Source of the DNA: Ellagibacter isourolithinifaciens
Lineage (GTDB): Bacteria > Actinomycetota > Coriobacteriia > Coriobacteriales > Eggerthellaceae
Direction: 5' to 3'
NCBI RefSeq assembly: GCF_008831035.1
Contig: NZ_WAJR01000001.1
Location: 186,001 to 250,000 of the forward strand
Length of the DNA stretch: 64,000 nucleotides
Part shown: one piece after another, positions 50,210-60,338 of the stretch
Layout of the letters: every line of letters begins with the position of its first letter
How positions within the stretch are numbered: position 1 is the first letter of the stretch
Translations under genes and position numbers: made by a program
The notes under the pieces: generated by a model
Told to the model about the DNA's origin: nothing
Database searches by the model: none
What the model saw: only the letters and a program-made list of their open reading frames with translations

Positions 50210-51262
50210 CTATTCGAGTAGCTCGCCTTCGACTGATGGGCGAGGCGCATCTGCCAAAAGGGCGGCAACTTCCCGTCCGGCGTCGGTCATGCCACGGCTT
50301 CGGTCGCCCAAGCTGCGAAACGCTTCGTCAAGGTCGCGCGGCAGATTATCGGCGAACTCGAGCTCCTCGGAGGTCTCGGGGTGAGTGAACCGAATCCTGA
50401 ACGAGTGGAGAAACTGTCGCTTGAGCCCCAGCTGTGCGCGCGCGTCCTTCGGCCCGTTCGCCGTGTAGACGGGGTCGCCCACGAGCGGGTGCTTCGCGTA
50501 CTGCATATGGACGCGAATCTGGTGCGTGCGACCCGTGAACAGCTTGCAATCGATCAGCGTGTAGCCGTCGTCGTGCTGGCGCGGCTCGAAGCGCTCGAGC
50601 ACGCGGAATGTGGTGACGGCGTCGCGGGCGGAGGGCACGTCGCGCACGGCCATGCGCGTGCGCTCGTTGGCGCTTCGCGCGATGGGCGCGTCGATCATGC
50701 CCGTGTCCGGTGCGATCACGCCGTGAACGAGCGCGAGGTAGTGGCGATCGACCGCGCGATCGCGGATATCCTCCATAAGGGCACAACCAGCCGCATCGGT
50801 CTTCGCAGCGAGCATAAGCCCCGACGTGTCGCGATCGAGCCGGTGCACGATGCCGAGACGGTCGTCCTCGCCCTGCACATTGCAAAGGTGGTCGGCCCCG
50901 CAATGATAGATGAGCGCGTTCACGAGCGTCCCATCGGCATGGTCGACGGACGGATGGCACACGAGCCCTATCTGCTTGGACAGCACGATAAGGTCGTCAT
51001 CCTCGAAACGGATGTCAAGGTCGATTGGCTGTCCCGTTACCGGGCCCGCCTCGACCTCTTCCTCTTCCTGGTACACGATCACGTCGCCCGCAGCGACCGC
51101 ATACTTCTTGACAACGTTGGCCCCGTTCACGAAGACATTGCCCGACTCGATTGCCCGCGCGGCGGCGCTGCGGCTCGCAAAGCATGCGCGCGCTGCAAGA
51201 AGCGAGTCGAGCCGCTCCCCCGCATCAAGCGCCGTGGCGGAATAACTCAACATACGCGCCAT
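50210..51262 (-). CDS. Ribosomal large-subunit pseudouridine synthase, RluA/RluD family
   Basis: 350 aa. An S4 RNA-binding domain (residues 10-75) precedes the catalytic domain with HRLDRDTSGLML, whose Asp is the nucleophile, and LFTGRTHQIRVHM. It isomerises uridines in 23S rRNA; RluD-type target sites are likely. A C-terminal extension of about 35 residues follows the usual end. Its ATG directly follows the lspA stop (TAG-ATG), implying coupling, as is common for lspA-rluD. Confidence 0.94.
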   Translation of the reverse strand: MARMLSYSATALDAGERLDSLLAARACFASRSAAARAIESGNVFVNGANVVKKYAVAAGDVIVYQEEEEVEAGPVTGQPIDLDIRFEDDDLIVLSKQIGLVCHPSVDHADGTLVNALIYHCGADHLCNVQGEDDRLGIVHRLDRDTSGLMLAAKTDAAGCALMEDIRDRAVDRHYLALVHGVIAPDTGMIDAPIARSANERTRMAVRDVPSARDAVTTFRVLERFEPRQHDDGYTLIDCKLFTGRTHQIRVHMQYAKHPLVGDPVYTANGPKDARAQLGLKRQFLHSFRIRFTHPETSEELEFADNLPRDLDEAFRSLGDRSRGMTDAGREVAALLADAPRPSVEGELLE

Positions 51263-51817
51263 CTATTCCCCACCCCCGTTTTCGCTCCCACGCGCCGCGC
51301 GCTTCGCCTCGGTGCGCTCATGGATGAGAAGCGACACGATAAATAATATGATTCCGCAGGTCACACCAATGTCCGCAATGTTGAAGATAGGAAAATCGAT
51401 AAACGTCGGCTCGATGAAATCGACGACAAAGCCGAGGGTGAAGCGGTCGATCGCGTTGCCGATGCCGCCCGCGACGACAAGCGATATGCCGATAAGCTCG
51501 CCTGTGTTCGGGTGCTGCGGGGTAAGCGCAAGATACGCTGTGAGCGCGATGCAAACCACGAGCGAGAACGCGCCGAGAGCCCAGGTGGCGCCTGAGAAGA
51601 TGCTCCAGGCACCGCCCGTGTTGTAAACGAGATGGAAGCGGAATATGCCGAGAATCGGGTCGGAAATCACCTGACCTGCGTGATAACTGCCGTTGAAGAA
51701 CAGCTTCGACGCCTGGTCGAGGACGAGCCACACAACCACGATGGGGATAAACACGGCGAACCGCCGCGCAACTGCGCGTGCGGTCCGCCCGTTCTCGAAA
51801 TCTTTGTCGGCGATCAA
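51263..51817 (-). CDS. lspA: Lipoprotein signal peptidase (signal peptidase II)
   Basis: 184 aa with four membrane helices. The catalytic aspartates lie in GGIGNAIDRFTLGFVVDFI and FNIADIGVTCG; VYNTGGAWSIF is the other conserved stretch. It cleaves prolipoproteins before the lipidated cysteine. The start is TTG 51817, seven bases after GAGGA, which itself overlaps the ileS stop region. Confidence 0.95.
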   Translation of the reverse strand: MIADKDFENGRTARAVARRFAVFIPIVVVWLVLDQASKLFFNGSYHAGQVISDPILGIFRFHLVYNTGGAWSIFSGATWALGAFSLVVCIALTAYLALTPQHPNTGELIGISLVVAGGIGNAIDRFTLGFVVDFIEPTFIDFPIFNIADIGVTCGIILFIVSLLIHERTEAKRAARGSENGGGE

Positions 51818-51820
51818 GCG

Positions 51821-54661
51821 CTAATCCTCCTCGGAGAAGCCGATCGAGTCGAGCACGTCGCCGCAGCGCTCGCAGACATGCGGGTGGTTGGCGTTGCCAC
51901 CGAGCTCGCGCACGTTCCAGCAGCGCGGGCACTTCTCGCCCTTCGCGGGGGCAACAGTGCAGGAGAAGCCCTCGCCCGAGACGACTTCAACCGCCGCGCA
52001 GACGAAGACCTCGGCAAGGTCGACGTCGGCCAACGCGGTGGCGGCATTGGCGGGAAGGGTGAGCGTGGCGAAAGCGGCCTGGCTCGTGCCCTCAGTCACG
52101 ACGCCGGCCTCCTTCGCTTCCTCAAAAGCCTTGGTGAAGACGTCGCGCGCGGTTGCGAGCTGGTTGTAAGCAGAAAGCAGCGCGGAGGTTTCCTCGGCGG
52201 ACCAAGGAGCCTCGAACCAGTCGAGCAGAGCCGCGCGGGTCTGGCCGTCGCGCATTGACTCAGGCAGAAACGCCATAACCTCGTCGCAGGTGAACACAAG
52301 AATCGGTTGCAAATCGTGCACGAGCATCGAGAGGATCTGCGCCCACACGGTAAGAGCACTGCGGCGATCGTACCCGTCGGCCTGACCGCAGTAGACGCGG
52401 TCCTTGGTGGCGTTCAAGTAACCGTTGGAAAGCTCGGTCACGTAATCGTAGAGGTTGCGGTACACCACGTTGAAACGATAGCCCTCGTAGGCTTCCGTCA
52501 CGATCTCGTGCACCTGGCACAGACGGGCAAGCGCGAGCTTGTCGTAGCCCGCGAGATCGTCCACCGCCACAGCGTCGGTCGCGGGGTCGAAGCGCCCCTC
52601 GATCTCGCCGAGCAGGAAGCGAAGCGTGTTGCGGATTTTGCGATACGCCTCACCGACATGCGAGAGAATCTCGTCGTCGCACGTGACGTCGTTGGAGGTA
52701 TCGACGGAAGAAACCCACAGGCGCATGACGTCGGCACCGCGGGTGTCACATTCCTTGTTCGGGTCGATGACGTTGCCGAGCGACTTGGACATCTTGCGGC
52801 CCTGGCCGTCAAGCGTGAAGCCCTGGGAGACGACCGCCTTGTAGGGAGCTGTGCCGTACGCGCCCACCGAGGTCATAAGCGAGCTCATGAACCAACCGCG
52901 ATGCTGGTCGGAGCCTTCGAGGTACATATCCGCCGGGAACTCGAGGTTGTCGCGGTGCTTGCAGACGGCGGTGTGGGAAACGCCTGAGTCCCACCACACG
53001 TCGAGGATGTCCTTGTTCGTCTTCAGGTGATGGCCGCCGCACTTGGGGCAGACGCACGCATCGCCGAGGTAGCTTGCGGGGTCGTCGGTGAACCAGCAGT
53101 CGGAGCCCTTGCTCCTAAACAGTGCAATGACAGCGTCGAGCGTCGCGTCGTTCACGACCGTTTCGCCGCAGTCTTCGCAGGTGAAAGCAGGAATAGGAAC
53201 GCCCCAGTTGCGCTGGCGGGAGATGCACCAGTCAGGACGGCCCTCCACCATGGACCCGATGCGCTTCACAGCATGAGGCGGATAGAACGCGACCTTCGAG
53301 AGCTCGTCGAGCGCCTCTTCGCGCAGCGTGTGACCGCCGTCGAGCGCTTTGTCCATCGAGACGAACCACTGGCTCGTCGCGCGGAAGATGACGGGCTGCT
53401 TGCAGCGCCAGCAGTGCGGGTAGCTATGGTTGATGTCCTCGTGGAGGATGAGCGTACCGCGCTCGCGCAGCCACTCGATGATCTTCGGGTTGGCCTCGTT
53501 GACCTCCATGCCAGACCAGGGACCGCCCGTGCCCAACTCATCGCCTTTGTAGAAGCGGCCGTCGTCATCGACGGGCATGACCACGGGGATATTGAATTTC
53601 ATGCCGACGAGGTAGTCGTCGACGCCATGCCCGGGAGCGCCATGGACGATGCCGGTGCCGTCATCCAAAGTGACGTAGTCGGCGTAGACGAACTCGCCCT
53701 CGACTCCCTGGTCGCCGAAGATGGGCTGCTTATACTTGTTGTGGGCCAGCTCGATGCCGGTCATGCTCCAAGGCTCGCCGTCGGCGCCGCGCACAAGCTC
53801 GACTTCGCCATAGCCGAACTTCTCGCAGTCCTTCTCCACGAGCGCCTGCGCCATGATCTCGGCCTTGCCGTCGTGGACGACCGCGACGTAATCGGCCTCG
53901 GGGTGTAGGATGACGATGTCGTCGGCGGGCAAGGTCCAGGGAGTGGTGGTCCAGATGTCGACCCAGAGCTTGCCTTCCCAGGCTTCAAGCCCAGCCGGCA
54001 CCGTCGTCATCTGAAAGCGCACGAAGACGGCAGGGCTGACCTCGTCGCCGTACTCGATTTCCGCCTCGGCGAGCGCCGTGTGGCAGTGCGAGCACCAATG
54101 GACCGGCTTGCGGCCGCGATAGATTGCACCGCGGTCGAAGATAGCCTTGAAGATCTCAACGTCGGTCGCATCGTAATCGTTCACGTAGGTGAGGTAAGGG
54201 TTTTCCCACTCGGCAAGCACACCCAGTCGCTTGAAACCCTGGCGCTGCGTGTCGACCTGCTCGACGGCCATCTTGCGGCAGAGCTCGCGGACCTTCTCGG
54301 TGGGCAGCTGGTTGAACTTCTCAGTACCAAGCATGGTCTCGACCTTGTGCTCAATCGGCTGACCGTGGCAGTCCCAGCCGGGTACATAGGGGGTGCGGAA
54401 GCCGCGCATCGCCTTGTAGCGGTTGATTATGTCCTTCGAAATCTTGTTCTGCGCGTGGCCGAGATGAATGGGGCCGTTCGCGTACGGAGGGCCATCATGC
54501 AGAACAAAGGGCTTAGCGTCCTTGTTCTTCTCCTGCAGCTTCTCGTAAACATGGTCCTCTTCCCACTCCGCGAGGCGCTTGGGCTCGTTTTTCGGGAGAT
54601 TACCCCTCATCGCGAAGTCGGTAGTGGGCAGGTTCATCGTTTTCTTGTAATTGCTCGCCAT
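51821..54661 (-). CDS. ileS: Isoleucyl-tRNA synthetase
   Basis: 946 aa class I synthetase. HIGH is PIHLGHAQNKI, KMSKS is KMSKSLGN, the CP1 editing domain lies at about residues 190-410, and the C-terminus has a zinc-binding CPRCWNVRELG ... CERCGDV. Length and the C-terminal zinc site fit the IleS1 type. The leader is short and carries no T-box motif. The gene opens the operon ileS-lspA-rluD-hemH-coaBC. Confidence 0.97.
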   Translation of the reverse strand: MASNYKKTMNLPTTDFAMRGNLPKNEPKRLAEWEEDHVYEKLQEKNKDAKPFVLHDGPPYANGPIHLGHAQNKISKDIINRYKAMRGFRTPYVPGWDCHGQPIEHKVETMLGTEKFNQLPTEKVRELCRKMAVEQVDTQRQGFKRLGVLAEWENPYLTYVNDYDATDVEIFKAIFDRGAIYRGRKPVHWCSHCHTALAEAEIEYGDEVSPAVFVRFQMTTVPAGLEAWEGKLWVDIWTTTPWTLPADDIVILHPEADYVAVVHDGKAEIMAQALVEKDCEKFGYGEVELVRGADGEPWSMTGIELAHNKYKQPIFGDQGVEGEFVYADYVTLDDGTGIVHGAPGHGVDDYLVGMKFNIPVVMPVDDDGRFYKGDELGTGGPWSGMEVNEANPKIIEWLRERGTLILHEDINHSYPHCWRCKQPVIFRATSQWFVSMDKALDGGHTLREEALDELSKVAFYPPHAVKRIGSMVEGRPDWCISRQRNWGVPIPAFTCEDCGETVVNDATLDAVIALFRSKGSDCWFTDDPASYLGDACVCPKCGGHHLKTNKDILDVWWDSGVSHTAVCKHRDNLEFPADMYLEGSDQHRGWFMSSLMTSVGAYGTAPYKAVVSQGFTLDGQGRKMSKSLGNVIDPNKECDTRGADVMRLWVSSVDTSNDVTCDDEILSHVGEAYRKIRNTLRFLLGEIEGRFDPATDAVAVDDLAGYDKLALARLCQVHEIVTEAYEGYRFNVVYRNLYDYVTELSNGYLNATKDRVYCGQADGYDRRSALTVWAQILSMLVHDLQPILVFTCDEVMAFLPESMRDGQTRAALLDWFEAPWSAEETSALLSAYNQLATARDVFTKAFEEAKEAGVVTEGTSQAAFATLTLPANAATALADVDLAEVFVCAAVEVVSGEGFSCTVAPAKGEKCPRCWNVRELGGNANHPHVCERCGDVLDSIGFSEED

Positions 54662-54732
54662 AAAAGCGGCCCAGCCTTTCCCGATCGGTTCCTATGCAAA
54701 GCGCACGAGTGCGCCATCCGTCAAACTACTAA

Positions 54733-54761
54733 ATTATAATCCAAGAAGAAGGCTCGGTAAT
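54733..54761 (-). promoter_or_regulatory. Probable ileS promoter
   Basis: A perfect TATAAT lies on the minus strand at 54733-54738, about 72 bp before ATG 54661, with only a weak -35 (TTACCG at 54755-54760, spacing 16). The leader contains a GCGCAC/GTGCGC hairpin but no T-box. Confidence 0.5.
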
Positions 54762-54836
54762 TGGAAGAGCGCACGGTTTCCCAAAAACACGATAGGCGGC
54801 ATGGCCATCTCGCAGTCAAAACCGCGGCAATCCCCG

Positions 54837-55199
54837 TCAACCGCAATCGGTATCCCCACCCCGAGAGGACACAGGGTTCGCGACGCCGCAAAACGGCGCC
54901 AAGCTAGCATCACCGCCGCTGCCCAGCGGAGATTGGGGCGTGAGCAGGTAGAGGGGGTCCACGTCGAGCGCCGCCGCAAATCGACCGAGATACTCAAGCG
55001 TCGGATTCGCTTTGCCGTGCTCGACTTTGTCGAGGTAAGGGCGCCCCACCCCACAGCGCCTGGCGAACTCGACCTTCGAAACCTTCGAGATTTTGCGCAG
55101 GCGGCGAACGTTGGCGCCGAACACTGCGCTGAGAAAAGACGAGCAATCGCGCTCGAGCAAGCCGTATCTGTCCGCACTTCTTGTATCCATAGGTGCCAT
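54837..55199 (-). CDS. XRE-family transcriptional regulator
   Basis: 120 aa. The helix-turn-helix spans about residues 30-85: VRRLRKISKVSKVEFARRCG, VGRPYLDKVEHG and LEYLGRFAAALDVDPLYLL. The C-terminal 30 residues are Gly/Ser-rich and unassigned. Target unknown; it lies between ileS and the ABC exporter, on the same strand but with gaps of over 100 bp, so it is probably its own unit. Confidence 0.85.
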   Translation of the reverse strand: MAPMDTRSADRYGLLERDCSSFLSAVFGANVRRLRKISKVSKVEFARRCGVGRPYLDKVEHGKANPTLEYLGRFAAALDVDPLYLLTPQSPLGSGGDASLAPFCGVANPVSSRGGDTDCG

Positions 55200-55316
55200 A
55201 CTATAAGGCCCCGCACCGATAAGAAGAGAATCATGCTACGGCGCGCGCCCCGACACAAAATCCCAACAGGATACTAAATTTTTCTTGCTAGGCGAGAAGC
55301 GCCGGGAAACGCGATG

Positions 55317-57104
55317 TCATTCCAGGTAGGCACCCGTCTGGCGCTCCCACAAGTTGGCGTATTCCCCGCCTTGAGCCACAAGCTCGGAATGCGGGCCATC
55401 CTCCACAATGCGCCCGTCGTCCAGAACGACAATGCGATCGAGACTTGCCACCGTCGATAAGCGATGCGCCACCACGATACACGTGCGCCCGCGCATGAGC
55501 GTCGAAAGCGCATCCTGGACGAGCTGCTCGCTCTCGGAGTCGAGAGCACTCGTGGCCTCGTCGAGCACGAGCACGGGACAATCAGCCAAAAGGGCGCGCG
55601 CAATCGACACGCGCTGACGCTGCCCACCCGAGAGTTTCACGCCGCGCTCGCCAGTGATCGTGTCGAAACCTTCCGGCAGCCGCTCGATGAACTCGAGCGC
55701 GTTCGCCAGCCGCGCCGCCTCGCGGATTTCCTCAGGCGTCGCGTTGGGGCGGCCGTAGGCTATGTTCTCGGCGATCGTGCGGTGGAACAGCAGCGACTCT
55801 TGGGGGACGTAGGCAATCTGGCGGCGAAGCGATTGCTGCGTGCAGCGAGCGATGTCCTGCCCATCCACGAGAATGCTCCCCTCCTGGATATCGGAAAGGC
55901 GCAGCAACAGCTTCGTCAAGGTGGTCTTGCCCGCCCCGCTCATACCGACAAGGCCAACTCGCTCACCTGGGGCGATATGCAAGTTGAAATCCTCAAACAC
56001 GCGCGTTGTCGCCGAACCGTCGGTATACCAGAACCCGATATCGCGAAAGTCGATTTCCCCGTTGCTCACCCGCAGATCGGGAGCGCCAGGAAGATCGGCC
56101 ACGAGCCGCGGCTCGTCGAGCACCTGCGTCATCCCGCTCGCGTCGCCGAACGCGCGGTTCATCTTCTGCAAACCGTTGTTGATGAAGTTGAACTGGTTCG
56201 TCACCGTATAGGTGTAGGTGAACATGAGCACGAGCGTGCCGGGTGTGATACCGTACCAGGCGTTCCCCCCGATGATGAAGACAGTGACCGCACTCATGAT
56301 GACCACGGCGATGCACGCCGTGACGATGCCGCGCGCAAGCGATGCGCGCATGCGCCGATTGTCGCGCTCGACGACGCAGCGGTTCGCCTCGTCGAAAAGC
56401 GCGCGCTCATAATCCTCGCGTCCGTAGGTCTTCACAGCGAGGATGTTCGCGACCGAATCGGACAGCTCTCCCGACAGCTGGTTTTGCGCGCTCGCCGCCT
56501 TCTCGTTCAGCCCGAGAATCCTCTTGTACATATAGTAGGACACGCAGGCGTAAACCACGAGCAGCACCATCAGGACGGCAACGTAGACGGGCACACGCGG
56601 GATTAGCGCGGCGCAGGTGAACACCACCGAGCAGAGCACCGGCAGGAAGGGAAACGACAGCGTCTCCAAGATGAGCTGGTAAGCACTCATGAACTTCGAC
56701 GTCTGGCTCACGAGCGTCCCGCCAAAGCGGTTCGAATGAAACGACATCGACTGGTTGCACAGCGCGTCAAAGCTCATCGTGGCAAGGTCGTAGGAGGCTG
56801 CAATCTGCAGGCGGTACATGCAGTAGTCCTGCAGCTTGCTCGCCGCCTGGCCGAGCACGTTCACGGCGACGAGCGCGAGCGCGAAGGGACCGAACGCGGC
56901 GAACACCTCGTCAGCAGCAACGGGGTTCGCGCTCACCTGATCGACCACCATGGACATGAGGTAGGGATTCGCGTACGAAAGCAGAGCCACATAGGCAAGC
57001 GTGGAGACGACAAGCCCTGCGAACAGGCCGAAATGCGAGCGCGTGACCAGCCAGAAGTAATGGAGCGTACGACGAGTGGTCGCAGGCATTGCAGGGGCGG
57101 ACAT
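55317..57104 (-). CDS. ABC exporter, fused permease and ATPase (MsbA/BmrA type)
   Basis: 595 aa half-transporter. Six helices occupy residues 20-320, followed by the ATPase with GMSGAGKTTLTKLLL (Walker A), VKLSGGQRQRVSIARAL (signature), VLVLDEATSALD (Walker B) and VVAHRLSTV (His switch). It should form a homodimer exporting lipids, drugs or peptides. The start has no clear Shine-Dalgarno; ATG 57104 is followed by another at 57089. It begins five bases after the degV stop, so the two genes are probably co-transcribed. Confidence 0.92.
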   Translation of the reverse strand: MSAPAMPATTRRTLHYFWLVTRSHFGLFAGLVVSTLAYVALLSYANPYLMSMVVDQVSANPVAADEVFAAFGPFALALVAVNVLGQAASKLQDYCMYRLQIAASYDLATMSFDALCNQSMSFHSNRFGGTLVSQTSKFMSAYQLILETLSFPFLPVLCSVVFTCAALIPRVPVYVAVLMVLLVVYACVSYYMYKRILGLNEKAASAQNQLSGELSDSVANILAVKTYGREDYERALFDEANRCVVERDNRRMRASLARGIVTACIAVVIMSAVTVFIIGGNAWYGITPGTLVLMFTYTYTVTNQFNFINNGLQKMNRAFGDASGMTQVLDEPRLVADLPGAPDLRVSNGEIDFRDIGFWYTDGSATTRVFEDFNLHIAPGERVGLVGMSGAGKTTLTKLLLRLSDIQEGSILVDGQDIARCTQQSLRRQIAYVPQESLLFHRTIAENIAYGRPNATPEEIREAARLANALEFIERLPEGFDTITGERGVKLSGGQRQRVSIARALLADCPVLVLDEATSALDSESEQLVQDALSTLMRGRTCIVVAHRLSTVASLDRIVVLDDGRIVEDGPHSELVAQGGEYANLWERQTGAYLE

Positions 57105-57109
57105 GATCG

Positions 57110-57985
57110 CTAGTTGCGGCTTTCCGCCATATAGAACAGGGCCATCGTGCCCGGGCCGGAATGTGCGCCAATGACGGGGTCGACGTAGTTAATGACGACA
57201 TCGCGCACGCCGAAGCGCTCGCGCACCTTGTCGGCCACGTATTCGGCATCCCCAAGACAGTCGCCGTGCGTGATGAAGACCACCTGATCGGCAACGGGCG
57301 GAATGGCAGATTTCTCCATATGATCGACGAGCGCATTCAGGGATTTCTTGCGGCCACGAACCTTCTCCATAGGAATGAGGTGGCCTTCATCGTCGACGTG
57401 CAACACGGGCTTGATGTTCAAAAGCGTGCCCGCCCAGGCGCTTGTCTTCGAGACGCGTCCGCCGCGCCACAGGAACATGAGGTCGTCAACGGTGAACCAG
57501 TGCGCCAGGTTGAGCCTATGCTGCTTCACCCAGTCGCGAAGCTCCTCGATCGAGAGGCCCTCACGCGCCTTCTGAACCGCATGCCATACGAGCAGGCCTT
57601 CGCCGCCCGACGCGGCAAGCGTATCGACGGAGAAAATCTTGCGCTCGGGAAATTCGGCGGCAAGCTGGTTGCACAGAAGCGAGATTGCCTCGTACGTTCC
57701 CGAAAGGCCGCTCGAGAATCCCAGGTAAAGAACGTCTCGCCCCGCTTCCAGAAGGCCACGCAAAAGCGCTTCGGAATCGGCCAGATTTGGAAGCGAAGTC
57801 GTGATGACCTTGCCCTCGCGCATCATCGTGTAAAACTGCTGCAAATCGGTGACCTGGCCTTTAAGGTAGCTTTGGTGCTGCTCACCATCGACCATGAACG
57901 TCAGCGGAAGCACGTGGAGACCGAACTCGTCGATCATTTCCTCTTTCAGGTTGCAGCTTGAGTCGGTGACGATCTCGAAATCCAT
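57110..57985 (-). CDS. DegV family fatty-acid-binding protein
   Basis: 291 aa. The N-terminus FEIVTDSSCNLKEEMIDEF is the DegV signature, with VLPLTFMVDG and TTSLPNLADS, and GFSSGLSGTYEA around the ligand. DegV/FakB proteins bind fatty acids and present them to the FakA kinase; no fakA is visible here. ATG 57985 follows AAAGGAT; a long in-frame opening upstream runs into GC-rich non-coding sequence and is rejected. Confidence 0.93.
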   Translation of the reverse strand: MDFEIVTDSSCNLKEEMIDEFGLHVLPLTFMVDGEQHQSYLKGQVTDLQQFYTMMREGKVITTSLPNLADSEALLRGLLEAGRDVLYLGFSSGLSGTYEAISLLCNQLAAEFPERKIFSVDTLAASGGEGLLVWHAVQKAREGLSIEELRDWVKQHRLNLAHWFTVDDLMFLWRGGRVSKTSAWAGTLLNIKPVLHVDDEGHLIPMEKVRGRKKSLNALVDHMEKSAIPPVADQVVFITHGDCLGDAEYVADKVRERFGVRDVVINYVDPVIGAHSGPGTMALFYMAESRN

Positions 57986-58141
57986 GGCTATCCTTTCTTG
58001 ACAAGACTCGTGCAAGCACCCCCAAGCGCGAGTCGTTTTCCTCCAAGAAGAAGTATACGGCATTGTGGTGAAAATCGGGGAATATGCCGCAGACGCCCGC
58101 GCAGCCCAGCCGCAGATGCCCCTGCAGCCCAGCCGCAAACC

Positions 58142-59431
58142 CTACTTGTAATCGTCAGGGTTCTTAGCACCCGTACCCGTCGTGTTCTCCGCATTGCGCA
58201 GCTCGTGCCCGAACCGCACGGCGCCTTCCCCAAAGCGGTCGCGCAAAGCATCGGTAGCATCAAGCAGACCGCGGCGCTTCACGTCGTCAACGATAACGGG
58301 CTCAGCATCGAGCGTCGAAGGCGCCTCGCGCGCGACGTCAAACAGCGTATCCTGAACGTATTCGTCCTCGCGAAACCCGCTCATCCCCACGCCGAGGAGG
58401 CGAACGGGAATCCCCTCGCACCACACCTCATCGACCATGCGATAGAGAAGCGGGGTGAAGGCGAGCTCGTCGTCGCTCGGAGCAGGAAGGCGCTTCTGGA
58501 CCGAGCGAACCGAGCGGTCGCCGAAGCGCAGCTTGAGGGAAAGCGTGCGGCCCGCGAGCCCCTTCTTGCGCAGACGGCGGCCTACCTTCGCCGCCATCGT
58601 GGCGATCGCCGCCTCCACATCGACGCGCGATGTGAGGTCTTTCGCGAACGTCATCTCGTTCGATACCGACTTCGCGGCCTCTCCCTCCTCGACGGGCGTC
58701 ATGTCGCCGCCCTGCGCGCGGGTGCGCATCACGATCGCATTCTTCCCGAAGATGCGGCGCAAAAGCGACTCGTCCGCCAAGGCCAGGTCCCCCAACGTGC
58801 GCACACCGTGGCTTATAAGCTCGCGCTCAGCGACGGCGCCCACGCCGCTCATCTTCCGCACGGGCAGCGGCGCGAGAAATCCCTGCTCACATCCTGGGTA
58901 AACGACAGTGAGTCCACGCGGCTTGTCCATGTCGGAGGCGATTTTCGCGATCGTCTTCGACGTGCCCACGCCCACCGAGCATGTAACACCGAGCGCCTCG
59001 ACGCGCGATTGGATGCGCTCAGCGATGCGCACAGGATGCTCCGTATTCACCTTGGTGGGAGAGACGTCCACAAACGCCTCGTCGATACTCACCTGCTGCA
59101 CGAGTGGGGTCTCGTCCCGCAGGATGCTCATAATGGTTTCCGACATCTCGCGATAGCGGTCGAAGTGCCCGTGCGTCCAGATGGCATCGGGACACAGCCG
59201 CCGTGCAACCGATGCAGGCTGGGCACTGTGGACACCGAAGGCACGCGCTTCGTAGGACGCCGTCGAGACGACCCCGTGCTTGTCGGCGTCGCCACCGACG
59301 ATGACAGGCTTTCCGCGCCAGCCAGGATGGTCGAGCTGCTCGACGGACGCGAAAAAGGCGTCGAGATCGACGAGCAGGATCGCCGGGCCCTCCCACGGCT
59401 GCAGGAGCGATTCGGCAAGAGCGTTCGACAT
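58142..59431 (-). CDS. dinB: DNA polymerase IV (DinB)
   Basis: 429-aa Y-family polymerase. ILLVDLDAFFASVEQ and SIDEAFVDVS carry the metal-binding acids, and SVGVGTSKTIAKIASDMDKPRG is typical. QDTLFD near residue 380 is a beta-clamp-binding motif (QxxLF). The last 50 residues are an extension. It performs error-prone bypass of lesions. It starts seven bases after coaX and I see no LexA box directly before it. Confidence 0.95.
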   Translation of the reverse strand: MSNALAESLLQPWEGPAILLVDLDAFFASVEQLDHPGWRGKPVIVGGDADKHGVVSTASYEARAFGVHSAQPASVARRLCPDAIWTHGHFDRYREMSETIMSILRDETPLVQQVSIDEAFVDVSPTKVNTEHPVRIAERIQSRVEALGVTCSVGVGTSKTIAKIASDMDKPRGLTVVYPGCEQGFLAPLPVRKMSGVGAVAERELISHGVRTLGDLALADESLLRRIFGKNAIVMRTRAQGGDMTPVEEGEAAKSVSNEMTFAKDLTSRVDVEAAIATMAAKVGRRLRKKGLAGRTLSLKLRFGDRSVRSVQKRLPAPSDDELAFTPLLYRMVDEVWCEGIPVRLLGVGMSGFREDEYVQDTLFDVAREAPSTLDAEPVIVDDVKRRGLLDATDALRDRFGEGAVRFGHELRNAENTTGTGAKNPDDYK

Positions 59432-59438
59432 AGGGAAC

Positions 59439-60257
59439 CTACCTGCGCCGGTTCAATCGCTCGAGCATGCCCAGTCCGAGAAGGGTCAAGTCTGGCTCCA
59501 CCTGCGCCTCGTGAGAGCACAGGGCGGCAAGCGCCGCGGCGTCATCACCCGACATGACAACGTCGCCCACACATCCCATCTCCTGCCAGATCATAACGAT
59601 GAGGCCGTCGATGCGCGCGACCTCGCCCATAACGGCGCCCGACTGAATAGCTGCGCGGGTATTGGTGCCAACGATCGACGCCGGCGCCTTCATCTCGACC
59701 ATGGACAACCTCGCTGCGGCGGAAGAGAGCGCCGAAAGGGAAAGACGCAGGCCAGGCGCGATAATACCGCCCGCGAATGCGCCGTCCTCGTCTAAGACCT
59801 CGAAGTTCGTCGTCGTCCCGAAGTCGACGACAATAAGGGGGAAGCCGAAGAGCTCCTTCGCAGCGACCATGTCGGCGATACGGTCGGAGCCGACCTCGCC
59901 CGGGTCGTCGAAGCGCATCTTGAGTCCCGTTTTCAGGCCAGGCCCCACGACGAGCGGGCGTAATGCGCTCACCGCGTGAGCGGCCTTCACCCACGCATCG
60001 GTGATCGAGGGCACGACCGACGACACGATGGCGCGCTCGATCGAAACCTCGTGCGAGGCACTTGAGAACCCTCGGATGAGGAAGAACTCGCGCAGCATGG
60101 CATGGGCCTCGTCGACAGTGATGACAGGGCGCGTCGTTGCGCACCAGGTCGAAGCAAGCTCATTGCCCTCGAACAGCCCGAAGCGCGTAAGGGTGTTCCC
60201 CACATCGATCGCGAGCGCAAACGCCGAGCGGGCGGGCGCCTTCCTCGATTGAGTCAT
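59439..60257 (-). CDS. coaX: Type III pantothenate kinase (CoaX)
   Basis: 272 aa. AIDVGNTLTRFGLFEG is the phosphate-binding motif, GSDRIADMVAAKELFG and VDFGTTTNFEVLDEDGAFAGGIIAPG complete the ASKHA fold; the catalytic Asp lies in GSDR. It phosphorylates pantothenate, the first step of coenzyme A synthesis, while coaBC is encoded elsewhere in this window. ATG 60257 with AAAGGGG upstream is preferred to a start 12 codons further up. Confidence 0.94.
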   Translation of the reverse strand: MTQSRKAPARSAFALAIDVGNTLTRFGLFEGNELASTWCATTRPVITVDEAHAMLREFFLIRGFSSASHEVSIERAIVSSVVPSITDAWVKAAHAVSALRPLVVGPGLKTGLKMRFDDPGEVGSDRIADMVAAKELFGFPLIVVDFGTTTNFEVLDEDGAFAGGIIAPGLRLSLSALSSAAARLSMVEMKAPASIVGTNTRAAIQSGAVMGEVARIDGLIVMIWQEMGCVGDVVMSGDDAAALAALCSHEAQVEPDLTLLGLGMLERLNRRR

Positions 60258-60338
60258 GATGCGATGGCCCCTTTCCCTAAAAGCTGCGCGCAACGTCCAT
60301 GCGCGGTTCGTTTTGCTTGAGTTCTCCGATTATAGCCG

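Noticed and set aside
54662-54740. T-box riboswitch before ileS
   Set aside because: The leader is only about 70 nt and lacks the conserved T-box bulge sequence and specifier stem.
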